Source of the DNA: Cephalotus follicularis
Taxonomy: Eukaryota > Streptophyta > Magnoliopsida > Oxalidales > Cephalotaceae
Direction of reading: 5' to 3'
NCBI GenBank assembly: GCA_001972305.1
Contig: BDDD01001368.1
Coordinates: forward strand, 124,001-188,000
DNA: 64,000 nucleotides
Made by a program: the position numbers and the translations under genes. Numbering within the stretch: position 1 is the first letter of the stretch; each line of letters opens with the position of its first letter. Positions 34,474 through 46,270 of the stretch are shown here, piece by piece. Below the pieces are notes generated by a model. That model did no database searches and had not been told where the DNA came from. It saw nothing but the letters and a program-made list of their open reading frames with translations.

Positions 34474-34492
34474 TCTGGGGGGGGGGGAGGAT
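34474..34492 (+). other. Polypurine tract of H with 11 consecutive G
   Basis: The tract is a G run followed by AGGAT and abuts the 3' LTR start TGTAACACC at 34493. Confidence 0.85.
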
Positions 34493-37364
34493 TGTAACAC
34501 CTGAAATTTTATAATATAAAAGAATGACTTTTGGCCTGGCGATGGTTACTTTGGACTAGATCGAATATGGGCCGAAATTGTTTAAAGGAGAAAAGAATGG
34601 AAATCGGGCTTCAAATGTGATATTGTTATTGGGCTGGAAATGGGATTAATGAAGAAAATGACATTTGGACTTGAAATGTTTATTATTGGTATTGGGCTGA
34701 ATTATGATGCTGGGCCAACTATGAGAAATAAAGAAGAGAAAGTGCTATTGGGCTTGGAGGTATTTATTAATGGCCCGAAATTGAATTAAAGGGGAAAAGA
34801 GAGTGTTGGGCCTACCTTAGTCCTCAGCCCCCAATGTGAGGGAATTGCTGGATTTGTGTGGTGAATTCTAGAGACTTCTTGGATTGGCTATAAAAAGGAA
34901 AGGAGAAGAGTGGGAGAACGCTGCTACTATTTTGGAAAAGAAGAAGAATCAGAGGAGGAAGGAGCATTTGAAGAAGGGGAGCTGAGCAAAGGGGACTGTA
35001 CAATAACCTCGTCGGATTCAAGGTAGGATCTACTTCCTACTCAGTGTTTCCATTCTTTATGTATATTGTTTTGAATGATATGGAAATATATTTGCTCAGA
35101 CTAGAGTTGGGCATTGGAAGGGTAGAACGAATGAAATGTGAGTTAGAATGTAAAGTACGCTTGTGCTCTGTGAATGATAGTTGTGAGTGATGGCGTCCAA
35201 CGCGTGCCACCATGCGCCGAGCATGGGAACATGCATCCAAAGCATGCTATATCATGCAACGCCATCATGCGCATCAGAGCTCACCCTTTTGTGCATCCAG
35301 TGCGTTGCCGAGCACACCATGAAATGCACTTAAGCTCTCCATCATGCGTCCTGAGCAGGTACGGGACCCACCACCATCCTGCATGCTTCCCAAGGATGTA
35401 CGGCGTTGACCCCTATCCTGCACGCACACCAAGCTCTCCAATTTTGTGCCTGCCGAGCTCTCCATTGTATGTACATGTCACGCCGAGCAGTGCGCCAAGC
35501 ACTGGATCATCATACGTACAAGCATGTAGGGTGATGCATCCTAGCACACCATCCACCGAGAAAGCCGAGCATCCAATGTTATGCAACCATGGTGCCGAGC
35601 ACTGCTCAACGTGCTATCCCGAGCGTGACTGGTATCGAGTGCCCATTACCATAGACCTGCGCATGCAACCATGGTTCTGAGCTCTCTCCATGCATGCGTC
35701 CTGTAGCATGCAATAGTGAACACCCAAGCATGCCATAATGTGCACGTTCCAGGCATCCGTCCCGAGCATGCCACCGCGCCAACAACTGCTATGCATGCGC
35801 CCGAGCATGCATGTGTCCAAGCTGTGCATCTAGCACGTTGTAGCACACATCTAAGCATGTCGTAAAGTGTATCCCAGCGTGCCATGATATGAACTTGTGC
35901 ATGCCGAGCCATGCACTTATATACATCAGAGCATGCGCTCGATGAAGTACACCCTATCTATCCCAAGCTTGCATGGCCTGTGTACAAGCATGCAACGTAC
36001 AGTGTAGAGCTCCCAACCCTACACGCATCCTTAGCATGCAGTGTCAATTCCCAGTGCTTTCATCCATGCACGCGTCCTCGGCGTGCCACGAACCGATCTT
36101 GTCATTGCAAGCATCCGACCATGCCCAGTGTTGTGACCGAGTACACCATTGTGTATGTCAGAGCACAACATGAGGTGCTGTATGCCTTAGCATGCTGTAG
36201 CAGGCGTTATAGCATGCTAAGCAGTGCATTCTGGAATGTTACGCATAACACCGAACAGTGCGTTATAGCACTTACAATGCCTGGCCATGAATATACCTGC
36301 AATAGACTAGTGTTATAATTAGATAAGGGATAGATAAATATACTGTAGATTGAACGTACTAAAATGAAGGCAGACTAAGCGAAATAATTCTTAGACCTCT
36401 CCCAACTCTAGTCCAACTATTGGTAGTGTACTGCAATGTAATGTAGTGTAGTGTAATGGAATGTAATGTAATGTACTGGGTCACCGACTAAGCTAATCCA
36501 GAATTGGGTCCCCGACCGAGCTGATCCAGCAATGTAATGTAATGTACTGGGTCAGCAACTGAGCTGATCCAGTATTGGGTCACCGACCGAGCTGGTCCAG
36601 GAATGTATTGTAATGTACTGAATGAATGAATGTTACTGTATAGTGTAATGATTAAGTGTAAATGCTAAGGTCTGACTAAGGGCAAAGTAATTGTGAATGT
36701 TCCTCTCCTATGCCTTTAACGTCTAGAGCGTGTATATTGCTCTTCCTTAAGTCGAGGAGTCCGAGGAACCAAGTCTGCCTAAGGAATGTAATATTGTCCC
36801 ATCTTGGCTTGCTAGCCTATAACGTCTGGAGCACGTTCTCTGCTCCTCCCTAAGCAAGGCAAGCCGAGTAGTGATACAAGTGACTAAAATGAATGAACAA
36901 AATGTATCGATTATTGCTCATGGTTTTGTAATAATATGGATGCTAGTATTATACTGTTGAGCTGTTTTGCATCTCTTATTGCATTGCATATGCTTGATGC
37001 ATCTGAATTTCGTAACTGCATGGTGGTAGTTCCTACACAACCAATGGTCGCTGACCCATTGCATTGTATTGTAATAGGTCAGGTATAGGTGGAGCTTCGC
37101 AGCAAGCTGAGGACTGAAGCCCCAAGAGTATAAAGATGATATTTTATATTGTTTTATGACATGTCGGCCTATGGCAGAGCTTTATTCTAATATGTATTGT
37201 ATAACTGGGTTTTATCCACTCAAGTGATATTTTATTGGATTATTCCGCATGCATTATTATATTGTTAAATGTTTTTAATTTATTCCGCTGAATATCAAAA
37301 ATTAATGGTACTATTGTAGCGCGTCAAACGTTCGGGGTTGACCCTTGGGGTTTGGGGCATTACA
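34493..37364 (+). mobile_element. 3' LTR of H
   Basis: The LTR is collinear with the 5' LTR and ends GGGGCATTACA before AAGAA. It has a TATA box at 34888-34898, a GCATGC array, and two rather than four 71-base units, which explains most of its shorter length. Open frames at 35174-36318 reflect the motif array. Confidence 0.92.
35242..36217. repeat. Array of about 15 GCATGC motifs in the H 3' LTR
   Basis: By eye GCATGC occurs at 35242, 35381, 35661, 35692, 35706, 35728, 35766, 35793, 35805, 35899, 35931, 35988, 36034, 36190 and 36212. Several positions correspond to the 5' LTR, while others were gained or lost in one copy only. Confidence 0.9.
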
Positions 37365-37844
37365 AAGAATTATGGATGTAGGCCACATATTATGGTTATG
37401 GAATTCTCCCTTTTTTGGTGACTTGAGCAATCACCAAATTGTGGATGGATATGGTATGCTTACAAACATGTCTTAGCTCCCAGAGATCTCTATTATGGTA
37501 TGAGCTAGTACCCTTTATAGGGGACTAGCATTATGGATTATGTGGCCGGTGTTATCCTATGCTTCATATGGCTATGGCACGGACAGAGTATAGACGATGG
37601 AGGTACTATCTCGAGCCGATGTTGTAGAGAAGTACTTGACCTTATGGATTGATTGTCCCCATGGATGGTTATGGATTGTTTATAGGGTGTCTGCAGGCCT
37701 AAGGCCTTTGATGTGTTTAGGACTAGCTAAGTGTACCTGCGCTTAGGGACGATTGATATACTGAAGATGTCCACAAATGGCATTCATGAATGTATATATA
37801 TTTGTTATATTTGTGACATGCATAGCATATAATGTATCCTACAC

Positions 37845-40507
37845 AGTAACAACCAGAGTCTTTTTTTTGTTAAAGTTATTGTTTATGGAAATATGCTTAC
37901 CCTAAAGAAAATTCAGGGTAAAGAGCTTATTTATGAGATGTTAATGCAAGAGATTCCATGTTATTCTTTTGATGTATAGAAGAAAACTTATGTTGTTCTT
38001 GCTGTTGGCAGAGAAAGCAGTGTATGTCTTTAGTCAGAGGATTAGCATGTTTTGTAATAGTACTTTGAAGAAAGAAATGGATGTTTCTAGTCTGTGGACT
38101 AGTTTTACCTAGTCCTGTGATGAATGTTTGGTGTTATGAGTATATACGGCTCAAGGTGGAGTCCTCGGATTAAAGTCAGAGGAGACAAGAGTGAGAGGTC
38201 AGAGGACTAGCTTTATGATGTGACACGTTAATAGTTTAATGTTCTAAGTTTTACCCGAGGAGCCAAGGAGTCCTCGGATAGTTAGCTATTTGATGTTTTA
38301 AGGTTGAGAGATCTTAGTCTGAGGTGAGGAGGTGTCCTCGGATGGCTAAGAAGTTAGGCGTGTGAGGCTCAATGTTGAGTCCTCAGATGCAAGGTCAGAG
38401 GAAAATAAAAGAGTGAGGTCTGTGGCCAACCTCAAGGTTTCATGCGGCAGGATAGAATAATGTTTTCTAGTGCTACAGTGCTTAAGTTAGTGAAGCTGTG
38501 CATTTTGATGCTTGACAAGTGTATGTTAAGAAATTCTCCTTAAGTAAGAGCAGAGGAGAAATGCCTGTGGAGGAGCTGTGTCCTCGGGCGTGATGCATAC
38601 CTGGGTGTTTGGTGTGCACATGCAAAGAACATGTGGGTATACCGGGCTTAAGTGAAACGGTGAGTTTAGTTCCTCAGTAGTTCTTTTGAGTCCTCTGCCC
38701 TCGCATTCAGGCCGGGCGTATGCAGACCTTGGTGTTTTTAAGTGAGCATGTGAGGGGCACATGGGTGTTCTCCTCTGGCGTTTAGTTATGCGGTGCGTTT
38801 TGGGCGAAGGCTGTGTTGGTGATTTAATGAAACGAGGAGTTTGAGTCATCCGATCCTTTGTCCCCTACCTTTTTTTTTTACCCCACCTCAGGTTTGTTTT
38901 GCCCAGGCTTTCTCCTCGAAAGTTTTGTGATGCAGTAGCGCTTAACCTGTGTATCAGTCGAGGAACCTTTGACAAGTCTGTAAGCGGTGCTTTGGACTGC
39001 AGACCAGTTACCATATCTAGTTTTTGTTGTTTTGTGGGTTAATTATACTAATTGAGGGACACATGTCAAGCTAGGGAGTGAAGACTGCAGATATTTAGCT
39101 TAATGACAAGACTAAAATAATAACAAGTGACAGATGTCATCAAATGGAAGGAAAGAAATTAGGCACATGGGAGACTACCATGGTAAATCGTGAGAGAGAA
39201 AAGCTTGCATCCCAAGTTCACTCTTTTATATATATAAGTATAGTGTTGGCCTGTGGATAGATTGATTTTCTGCTGATCCTTGCTAGGATAGTTCAACTAA
39301 GTGAAGGGGAGAAAAGAAGAGGAAGAGGTTTCTGCTGAGAATAGTTCAGTGTCAAGAAGGAGAGAAGGAAATTAAAGCAAAGTAAGGAAAATTTCTACCC
39401 TTTATGTTAAAGTTTTCCTCTGATATTTTTTGAAATTTTACAACAGATTGTTTTATTCATATCTTTTACATTTATTGATTAAATTTTGAATGGTTGAATG
39501 TTTTGGAAATATTAAGATGTACTCTAAAACTGCTATGCTTGGTACACTTCGGAATTCTATTAATTTCTTGACAAAAATCTATGTTTAAAATTACTGCTCA
39601 TGTTCTGCCATTATATGGAACTTGAATTTTTAAAAATTCATTATAGTTTTGTTTCTCAACCAAAATTTATGAATTTCATATTCCCGAATTCGTTGAGAAG
39701 TCTAATTTAACTTTGATGTTTTAAGATTTCCATGAAAATGAATGATACTATATGAAATACCCGTTTTAGAAATGATGTACAATGTTGTTTTTATGAGTTC
39801 TTTGAGCGGGTCACTCAAGGTACTAAGAAATGATTTATGAAATGTGAAAATGTAATGAATGACTCTTGGATTGGGATCCAAAGAGGGATAATGGAGCGAC
39901 ATGCTCATGGACATGCATGTGATGTAAGGATAGTAATCGGGGAGTGCACAATGCCCCGGGGAAGCGTGGTCCAAAATGAGTTCTTTACGTTTTTATGATC
40001 CTCAGTTTTTATGAAATGTTTCTGATTCATGAGATATGATCGGAATAAGGAACGTGTTGAAGTATGTTATTTTGAAAACCTTACTGGTCTATTTATGATC
40101 ATTCCTTTCAATGTTTTTAATTTTCAAATAAATTTTTAGGAAACGATTGAACGTGGAAAGTCGAGCCTCAGCGGGAGGTCATAAAAGATGTTTTGGAAAG
40201 AATTTATGTTATGCAATAATGTTTTGTATAAACTGTTTATGACGCAATAAGCTAATGTTTTCCACTGTGTAATGTTTTATGACAGATCATGTATAGATGT
40301 TAGATGTTGACAATGATCATTATGGAATACAATGTTAAGAATTAGTATTGAATGTGAGGAGACATAATTGAGATTATGAGCATTTAGTGATAAACGTTAG
40401 CAATAAGTTATATTGTTAAAACGGTTAATGGTTACACCCCCAGGTAACGCACTGGATCCTCGAGGCTCACTTTGAGCGTAAAGTGAACTCGGATCGGTGG
40501 CGTTACA
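37845..40507 (+). mobile_element. F: solo LTR with TSD TACAC
   Basis: The segment is flanked by TACAC at 37840-37844 and 40508-40512. It starts AGTAACAACC, best read as a TG start with one change, and ends GGTGGCGTTACA, like the E family ends. It is 2.66 kb with no interior. A TATA-like stretch lies near 39227-39238. TCCTCGG and TCCTCAG repeats occur between 38160 and 38600. The frame at 38526-38849 has no family features. Confidence 0.82.
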
Positions 40508-41519
40508 TACACAACCTTTGGTTGCTGACCTATTCTCGCAATGGGTCAGGTTCAGGTCCAGGTACAGGTGGTGCACCGCAGTGAAACAGCTCATGGCGGA
40601 CCGGGCTTTTCGACAGATCTTGGTCAATGGTTTGAATTTCGTTTTCTACCTTGTTTATAAGAGTGGATGTATAGGAGATATTTGTATTTTAGCTTTTGAC
40701 CTGCCGGCTTGTGGCAGCGCTTACGATGTGTATATGGATGTTATGGATATGGTTGGGCTTGTCCTTGTATATTGATGTTATCTTCCGTATGCATATGGTA
40801 TTTAAAGTTTTAAATTTATAGCACCCTTTTGGAGTATGATATGTATGGATTGAATTGATGGAATCTCACATGTCGGACCTTGGGGGTTTCCCCGTGGTTC
40901 GGGGCGTGACAATATGTTTCCCGTTGTCCGTTCCGTAGCGTATCCATCCACAATGCGGGTACCCCATAGGTGCACCCCTAAAGGGATGGATTATTTACTT
41001 CCGTACTATGTAACCTAACACCTATAACCTTCATGACGGAAATGAAGATTATGAATGGGTTATCTCATCAAGTCTTAATCATAACAAATCATACAAAGCC
41101 ATAACCCGTGACCGTATAACCGTTTAAATGATAGGGACCTAATATAAAGGATCGCGTAGAATCCATCCGTCAAAACCGTTTTCCGTAACCTTTTTCCGTA
41201 ACCGTTTTCCATAATCATTTCCAAAACCGTTTCTGTTTTCTTGGTCCGTATCGAAGTTAATGAAACTAATGGAAAGGAGGTCTAATCAGGATATTCGTGT
41301 CAAACATCCCAATTGAACTAACCCAACCATTTATTGAAAACTTCTTTTAAAATCCATTTTGAAGGTTTATTTGAAGGTTATTTGTTTAAAAAAGGATTCG
41401 CATAGGCTACAAGGTCTTAGGGAGGCTTCATATTGAACCCATTTGAATATAAAAACGTTTGGGCTTGAAAAGGATTGAAAACAGTGTGTTCCGTAGAAAA
41501 CAGGGCGCTAAGCGCTGAC

Positions 41520-41855
41520 CCTTTTGCCACAACGTGTCGACAGTTTACAGGGTTAAAGCGGCGACATTTGGGCGAGGCATCAACAGTTAGCTGCACCTAA
41601 AGCATCCACAGTTTGATGCTAAGTGTCGATGGTTAAGGCGTGATACCTTAAGCATCGACCATTGCGTGAAGCATCAACCGTTTAATCAACACATAAAGCA
41701 TCGACTGCTGCTTTAAGCATCGATAGTCTACATTTTAGGTTAAGAGTCGTTGGTTTCAGTAATGCGTCGATAGTTTTGTATCGCATCCAAAAGCATTGAC
41801 ATATTTCTCGAAAGTGTCGACAATTTGCTCACAAAGCGTCGATGGTTTGACAGTG
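41520..41855. repeat. Cluster of GCGTCGACG-type motifs in the A1 5' LTR
   Basis: About fourteen variants (TGTCGACA, CATCGACC, CATCGACT, CGTCGATA, GTGTCGACA, CGTCGATGG and others) occur between 41520 and 41855. Most keep the TCGA core while the outer bases change. Confidence 0.82.
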
Positions 41856-42414
41856 ATAGTGGGATCGTCAAACAGTCTAAAAATTGACTTAAACCAGCTT
41901 TAAATCCATTTAAACCATTTGAAACCCGATCCAAAGGAATCTAGAAGCCCCCTATTGTCAATTAAAACTTTAAACACCTTTAAAACACAATTATCCGTGG
42001 CCGTAACCCATAATCGGGAAAGAGAAGAGAATAGGTCTATAAACCTATAATTCTCAATTCTCTCTCTAATTTCCGTTTTAAACCGTTTTAAACCATAACA
42101 AACACCCTAGTCCATTCATCTAGCATATATAAAGCTATCCATAACCATAAAATCCATTCAATTCAATTAAAATTCATGGATTCAAATCATATACGTAGAA
42201 CCTACCTCAAAACTGTTGAGAATGAAGAACAAGCTTATTGGCTGTTTGAATCCTTGTTATGTTTCTCCCTTCAAGTTCTACACTCGGCCACAAACCTAAA
42301 GACTCCTTCCTTGCTCAATTTTGAGCTCTATCTCTCTAAGTCTCTCTCTCTCACACTTCCTCTCTCTAGAAATAGAGACGAGAATGAAAAGGAAAAGGAA
42401 AGATAGTTGCTCGC

Positions 42415-42424
42415 CTATATATAG
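42415..42424 (-). promoter_or_regulatory. Probable TATA box of the A1 5' LTR
   Basis: CTATATATAG is conserved with 14299-14308 in the 3' LTR, at the same distance from the LTR start. Confidence 0.5.
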
Positions 42425-42611
42425 ACTCCTTTAGGCAAAAATCTCCAAGATACAGCTTAGGTTGTATAGAACCCTTACTACCCATAAACATTCAGAAAAG
42501 AGAAAATAGGATAATATTATATACATACCATGCCATTCATCAATTCAATAAAATACAATGCCATATATATAAATACATACAATTATGTACATTTAAAACT
42601 CGGGGCTTACA

Positions 42612-43299
42612 CTCTTTTTAGAAGGACTACCTTCTCATGATGTATACTATTGATATTTACATTGACATTGTAATGAAAGTCCATGAACTCTATAGGATTA
42701 TTGATTGATTGATTGTTTGATAGATGGTTGATTGGTTACATCCCATTCCTATAAACCGGTTTGGGACGATTGTATAGGAATGGTTGATCACAATTTACAT
42801 TCAAGCAGCCACACACTCTTCACAGATACTATACACACTGTTATTGTATGCATTGATACTGTACACCAATATTGCATACTGTTTACATAGCATAATCTCC
42901 GCATAGGGATATACCTGCTTAGTGTTGTGGCTAACCCATCATTTGGGATGGGGCATCTACTTTGTTTATGGTTGCTTAGCGGGGAGGAGAGATCGTGAAG
43001 ATTGTTCATGATAGCTGCATGCTTAATGATGGAATATTGAAGATTGAAGTGTTTAAGCTTTATTGCTTTTCTTTCTAGCATGTATTGAGTAATGTATTGA
43101 CTTGGATCAAGAGTGTATTGGATTTTAGACTTGTAATACTTAGTAAGAATTCTATTATTACTTTTGGAGACATTGATACATGTTATGTATGAAAGTTTTA
43201 ATTTATCTCGCTTTTTAATACACTACCTAGGACCAACCATTGATTGTATTGTACTGAAAGTAACGCCTCGGGTTTGTTACACAGACGTGGGGTGTTACA
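42612..43299 (+). mobile_element. G: 3' portion of a 5' LTR
   Basis: The segment ends GACGTGGGGTGTTACA at 43299, followed by a decayed primer site (TTGATATTAAAC) and a gag start, so it is the end of a plus-strand 5' LTR. Its first part is beyond the A1 insertion and outside the window. It has no motif array in the part seen and no gene. Confidence 0.72.
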
Positions 43300-43967
43300 A
43301 TTGATATTAAACAGAATTGTCAGCCTCCTAGGTTAACGTAATGAATCATGATAAGAATTACTGCATGATCTATATTCCTACATATATCTATGCTATTGAT
43401 AATCTTTCAGTTTTTGAATCAAATCTTTCCATTGCCTTTTCTCATATGTAGGACATGGATAGACGACGAAGATGTGGGAGTTAGAAGGGATGCTCCAGGC
43501 CCCGTCGTTGATTACGAACCAGTCTTCAGAATGCGTTCCTTGGAGCTAATCTTGAGACATGGAGACAGATGTGTACTACCGTGAAACAAATAGAGAACCT
43601 CGTGGAACGCGGAGGTTCTAGAGTAGGACAGGGACCTCAAAGGGATATTCCCTTGAATCAGTTCCTGAAGTTTCAACCATCAGCTTTCTGGCGATTACAA
43701 AACATCCCTATGGCCGAATCTTGGTTGCTTCAGTTAGAAAGTATCTTTCAAGTGATGGTATGTGAAGCTTATCAGAAGCTAGTCTTGGAAGTATACATGC
43801 TTCAAGGTGAAGCCGAACATTGGCGGGCTATGGTTAATGCTAATTGAATGAGGAATGGGATGGTTCGTTCTTGGATTGCTTTCTAAATAGAGTTTAATGC
43901 TCGAGTCCGCCCTACTATTGAAAATAGACTAATGAATAAATGAGGTTAACACCCGTCCAACACTCCC
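43300..43967 (+). pseudogene. gag: Gag start of element G
   Basis: A gag frame begins MDRRRRCG at 43455 but soon meets a stop and shifts. The frame at 43569-43847 carries LNQFLKFQPSAFW, AESWLLQLESIFQVMVCE and VYMLQGEAEHWRAM, the Gag core of chromovirus-like elements. It ends at TGA, and Athila B2 inserts at 43968. G is the most decayed and outermost element visible. Confidence 0.78.
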
Positions 43968-45426
43968 TGTTGAGCATAAAAATGTATTCTTTTTAAAGAG
44001 TTAATTATTGTATTTTTATTCTTGGAACATATTACTTTGGTTGTGTTTGATTGACTTTCAAGTAAGAGGCCAAAAAGATCAAAATGTAGAAACACGAGTC
44101 AAATTGGCGCAAATTGAGAGCAAGGAGATCAGAGATTGAACAGTTGACAAAATTCTGCAGAAAACAGAGCAAAGCGTTGACGCCTAGACTTTAAGCGTCG
44201 ATTCCTAACTCTTAAGCACTCACTATTTCAAAGAAGCCGTCGACGCTTTACACTTCAGCTGCAACAAGTTTGCAGTCTTATGATTTTCTTCAACACCAAT
44301 ACATTTGGCGTCAACGTGCTGGGAATTTAATGTTTAGGCGTCAACGCCAAAAGTGCACAGATTGGATTGTAGCTTAAATTTTAATGCACAATGAGGAAGA
44401 TGTCAACGCCAATTTAAGCGTCGACGCCTTGATTGTAAGCATCGACGCTTAACACCTTAGTCAGCTAAAGAACGCAACATACAAGTCGACGCTTAGCGCA
44501 TTCAACATATCAAAGAGTCAATACAAAATGCCAAACCGTCGAAGCCCAGGACTTAAGCGTTGAGGTTTTGACATATCAGACAACAGAATTTGAAAGTTTT
44601 TACAGTTTGATTCAGATAGTAATAGGTTAGATTTTTTCCCTTTTTTGGGGGGCAATTGGAGTATAAAAAGAAAATGACGAAAAAGAGAAAGGTAAAAAAA
44701 ATGTCAAGGGAGCAGCTACTGGATGAAAAATTATCTGAAGAAGATTATTTCTACCATCATCATGATCAGCTAAGTATCTTAATCCCTGGATGTAGATGAA
44801 CCCATGTATTTTATATATCTCATGGTCTGGTTTTTAGGTTTAATGGCATGTATGTAAGACAGTCTTTTCTTGTTAATGTATGTAGAACACTGCTAAGAAG
44901 GAATTTTAATGATATAAAATATGTTGATGTTTTAGTGTTGGCTGCTCTATTTCATTTACATCATGCAATGATTCTTAATTTTTCTATGTGATTGCACCAA
45001 AGACATTCTTTAACCAATCAACCTTTTAAGAGTATCACGGTTTAGCAATATAGGATGTATCTAGGCTAAATCATTATTTTCTGTGATGTTATATTAAACC
45101 TGAATTTATGCCATGAACTTCAGCATATATACATATGGGGGATTCTCACATCTAAGGGACTGTTTTCTCATATCAATTTCTTATTTATATTGTCATATTG
45201 CATTAGATATTTAATCTGAAATGTTCAGTTCATCCTTATCGTAGTTTAATTTAGATCAATTCTCTTTTAAAGTTATTTCATTTAGTGTTCGTTATTTCTG
45301 TTTAAGTGCATACTGAGTTCATTTATATTGCATATCATCACAACTCTTCGTGAGAATGATCCCTACTTTTCATTGTCCTAATTGTTAGATTAGGGTAATT
45401 TTGAATCGGTTCAACGACATCGAACA
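43968..45426 (+). mobile_element. 5' LTR of Athila element B2
   Basis: The LTR starts TGTTGAGCATAAAAATG and ends ACATCGAACA before an Athila primer site. Its length is 1.46 kb. It carries a GCGTCGACGC cluster but lacks the 51-base triplet found in B1 and B3, so it is a different subfamily. Confidence 0.87.
44170..44575. repeat. Cluster of AAGCGTCGACGCC motifs in the B2 LTR
   Basis: About twelve motifs are seen. Intact ones are CGTCGACGC and GTCGACGC. Decayed ones include GCGTTGACGCC, GCGTCAACGCC and GTCAACGCC, which differ by C-to-T or G-to-A at CpG. Confidence 0.82.
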
Positions 45427-45432
45427 AAATTT

Positions 45433-45450
45433 TGGCGTCATTGCAGGGGA
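45433..45450 (+). other. Primer binding site of B2, Asp-tRNA type
   Basis: TGGCGTCATTGCAGGGGA is close to the Athila/Tat primer site TGGCGCCGTTGCCGGGGA. It supports the lineage call independently of the proteins. Confidence 0.88.
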
Positions 45451-45459
45451 GCCAAATGA

Positions 45460-46270
45460 ATGTCACAAAAGCTCAGGTGCATGCTAGGTCATCCATGTTT
45501 AGATTCCGAAGTAGTTACCTGTGACTTAGAGATTGAAAGAACCCTGGCTGGCATTAGAGCGAATACCAAAATGGGTGAGAATAATGACGTGCCCCCAAGA
45601 CGGACTTTAAGTGAACACTTTACCCCAGGTGCATATACAACTGCCTCATATATTAGGGTGCCTGTAGTCCAAGCAGCTCAATAAGAGATCAAGTCTAGAA
45701 TTATACAGATGTTACCATCCTTTTATGGACTTGCTGCAGAGGAACCGTATAAGCATTTGGATGAAATCATTGAGATCTGTTCCACATTTAAAATTCAGAA
45801 CTTGTCTGACGATGCCCTTAAGCTGATTTTATTTCCATTCTCATTAAAGGACAGAGCTAAACAATGGCTCCATTCCTTGGACTCTGTGATTATCACCACA
45901 TGGGCACATTTACAACATGAGTTCCTTAAGAAATATTTTCAAATAGGTCGGACCAACCAGATAAGGCGAGCTCTCACTAGCTTCTTGCAGCAAGATGGTG
46001 AGTAGTTCCATGAGTCATGGGAAAGATTAAAGGACCTCATCAGAAAATACCCCAATCATGCCTTACCTAAATGGCAGTTAGTCCAATGCTTCTAGATGGA
46101 CTGACCGCTCAAAATAGATAGATAGTGGATGCTTCTTATGGTGGCACATTTATGCACAAAAGTGAGGACGAGGCCTTGCAATTGTTTGAGTCCCTCAGCG
46201 AAAACTCTCTACATAATTTATCATCCAGAGTGGAGTCCTCTGCAATGAGTACTCAAGAGGAATGGGGTAA
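45460..46270 (+). pseudogene. gag: Gag of B2, first part (before C1 insertion)
   Basis: The frame includes MGENNDVPPRRTLSEHFTPG at 45571 and continues, after a stop at 45682, with FYGLAAEEPYKHLDEIIEIC, DALKLILFPFSLKDRAKQWL and FLKKYFQIGRTNQIR, the Athila Gag core. Further stops follow near 46003 and 46095. The sequence is interrupted at 46271 by C1 and resumes at 56406. Confidence 0.88.

Larger units (their letters stand above)
29151..37364 (+). mobile_element. H: complete two-LTR element with TSD AAGAA and almost no coding interior
   Basis: Two homologous LTRs of 3.06 and 2.87 kb enclose 2.28 kb and are flanked by AAGAA at 29146-29150 and 37365-37369. The 5' LTR is followed by an initiator-Met primer site and the 3' LTR is preceded by an 11-G polypurine tract, so all signals for reverse transcription are present. 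The interior has only a decayed end of integrase. The layout, long LTRs with a small non-coding core, is that of large retrotransposon derivatives (LARDs), which depend on proteins of other elements. By eye the first 295 LTR bases differ at about 25 sites. Confidence 0.93.
27689..40911 (+). mobile_element. A4: solo LTR with TSD ATATG, split by H and F
   Basis: Without its insertions the LTR is 27689-29150, 37370-37844 and 40513-40911, about 2.3 kb. It begins TGTAAGCCCCAG, ends TTCGGGGCGTGACA and is flanked by ATATG at 27684-27688 and 40912-40916. It belongs to the A group in the orientation opposite to A1. Continuity across H is shown by GATAACCCATTCATAATC at 29115, which agrees with the A1 LTR near 41050 on the other strand. 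It has no coding capacity; frames at 28831-29065 are LTR sequence. Confidence 0.92.
23483..42611 (-). mobile_element. 5' LTR of A1, in three pieces around two nested solo LTRs
   Basis: The LTR proper is 23483-24160, 27511-27688 and 40912-42611, about 2.55 kb in total. It is interrupted by A3 (24161-27510) and A4 (27689-40911), each with its own target duplication. The minus strand begins TGTAAGCCCCGAG at 42611 and ends CGGTGCGTGACA at 23483 beside the primer site. The part 41394-42611 matches the A1 3' LTR at 13284-14495. It contains a motif cluster and a TATA box. CTCTT at 42612 is the start of the target site in G. Confidence 0.88.

Noticed and set aside
35174-36318. Frames of 168 and 135 codons in the H 3' LTR
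   Set aside because: Same cause as in the 5' LTR. The codon text follows the motif array and is not conserved in frame between the two LTRs.
42612-43299. Unique host intergenic sequence between A1 and B2
   Set aside because: The end GGGGTGTTACA, a decayed primer site and a gag frame directly after it show it is the tail of an LTR (G).
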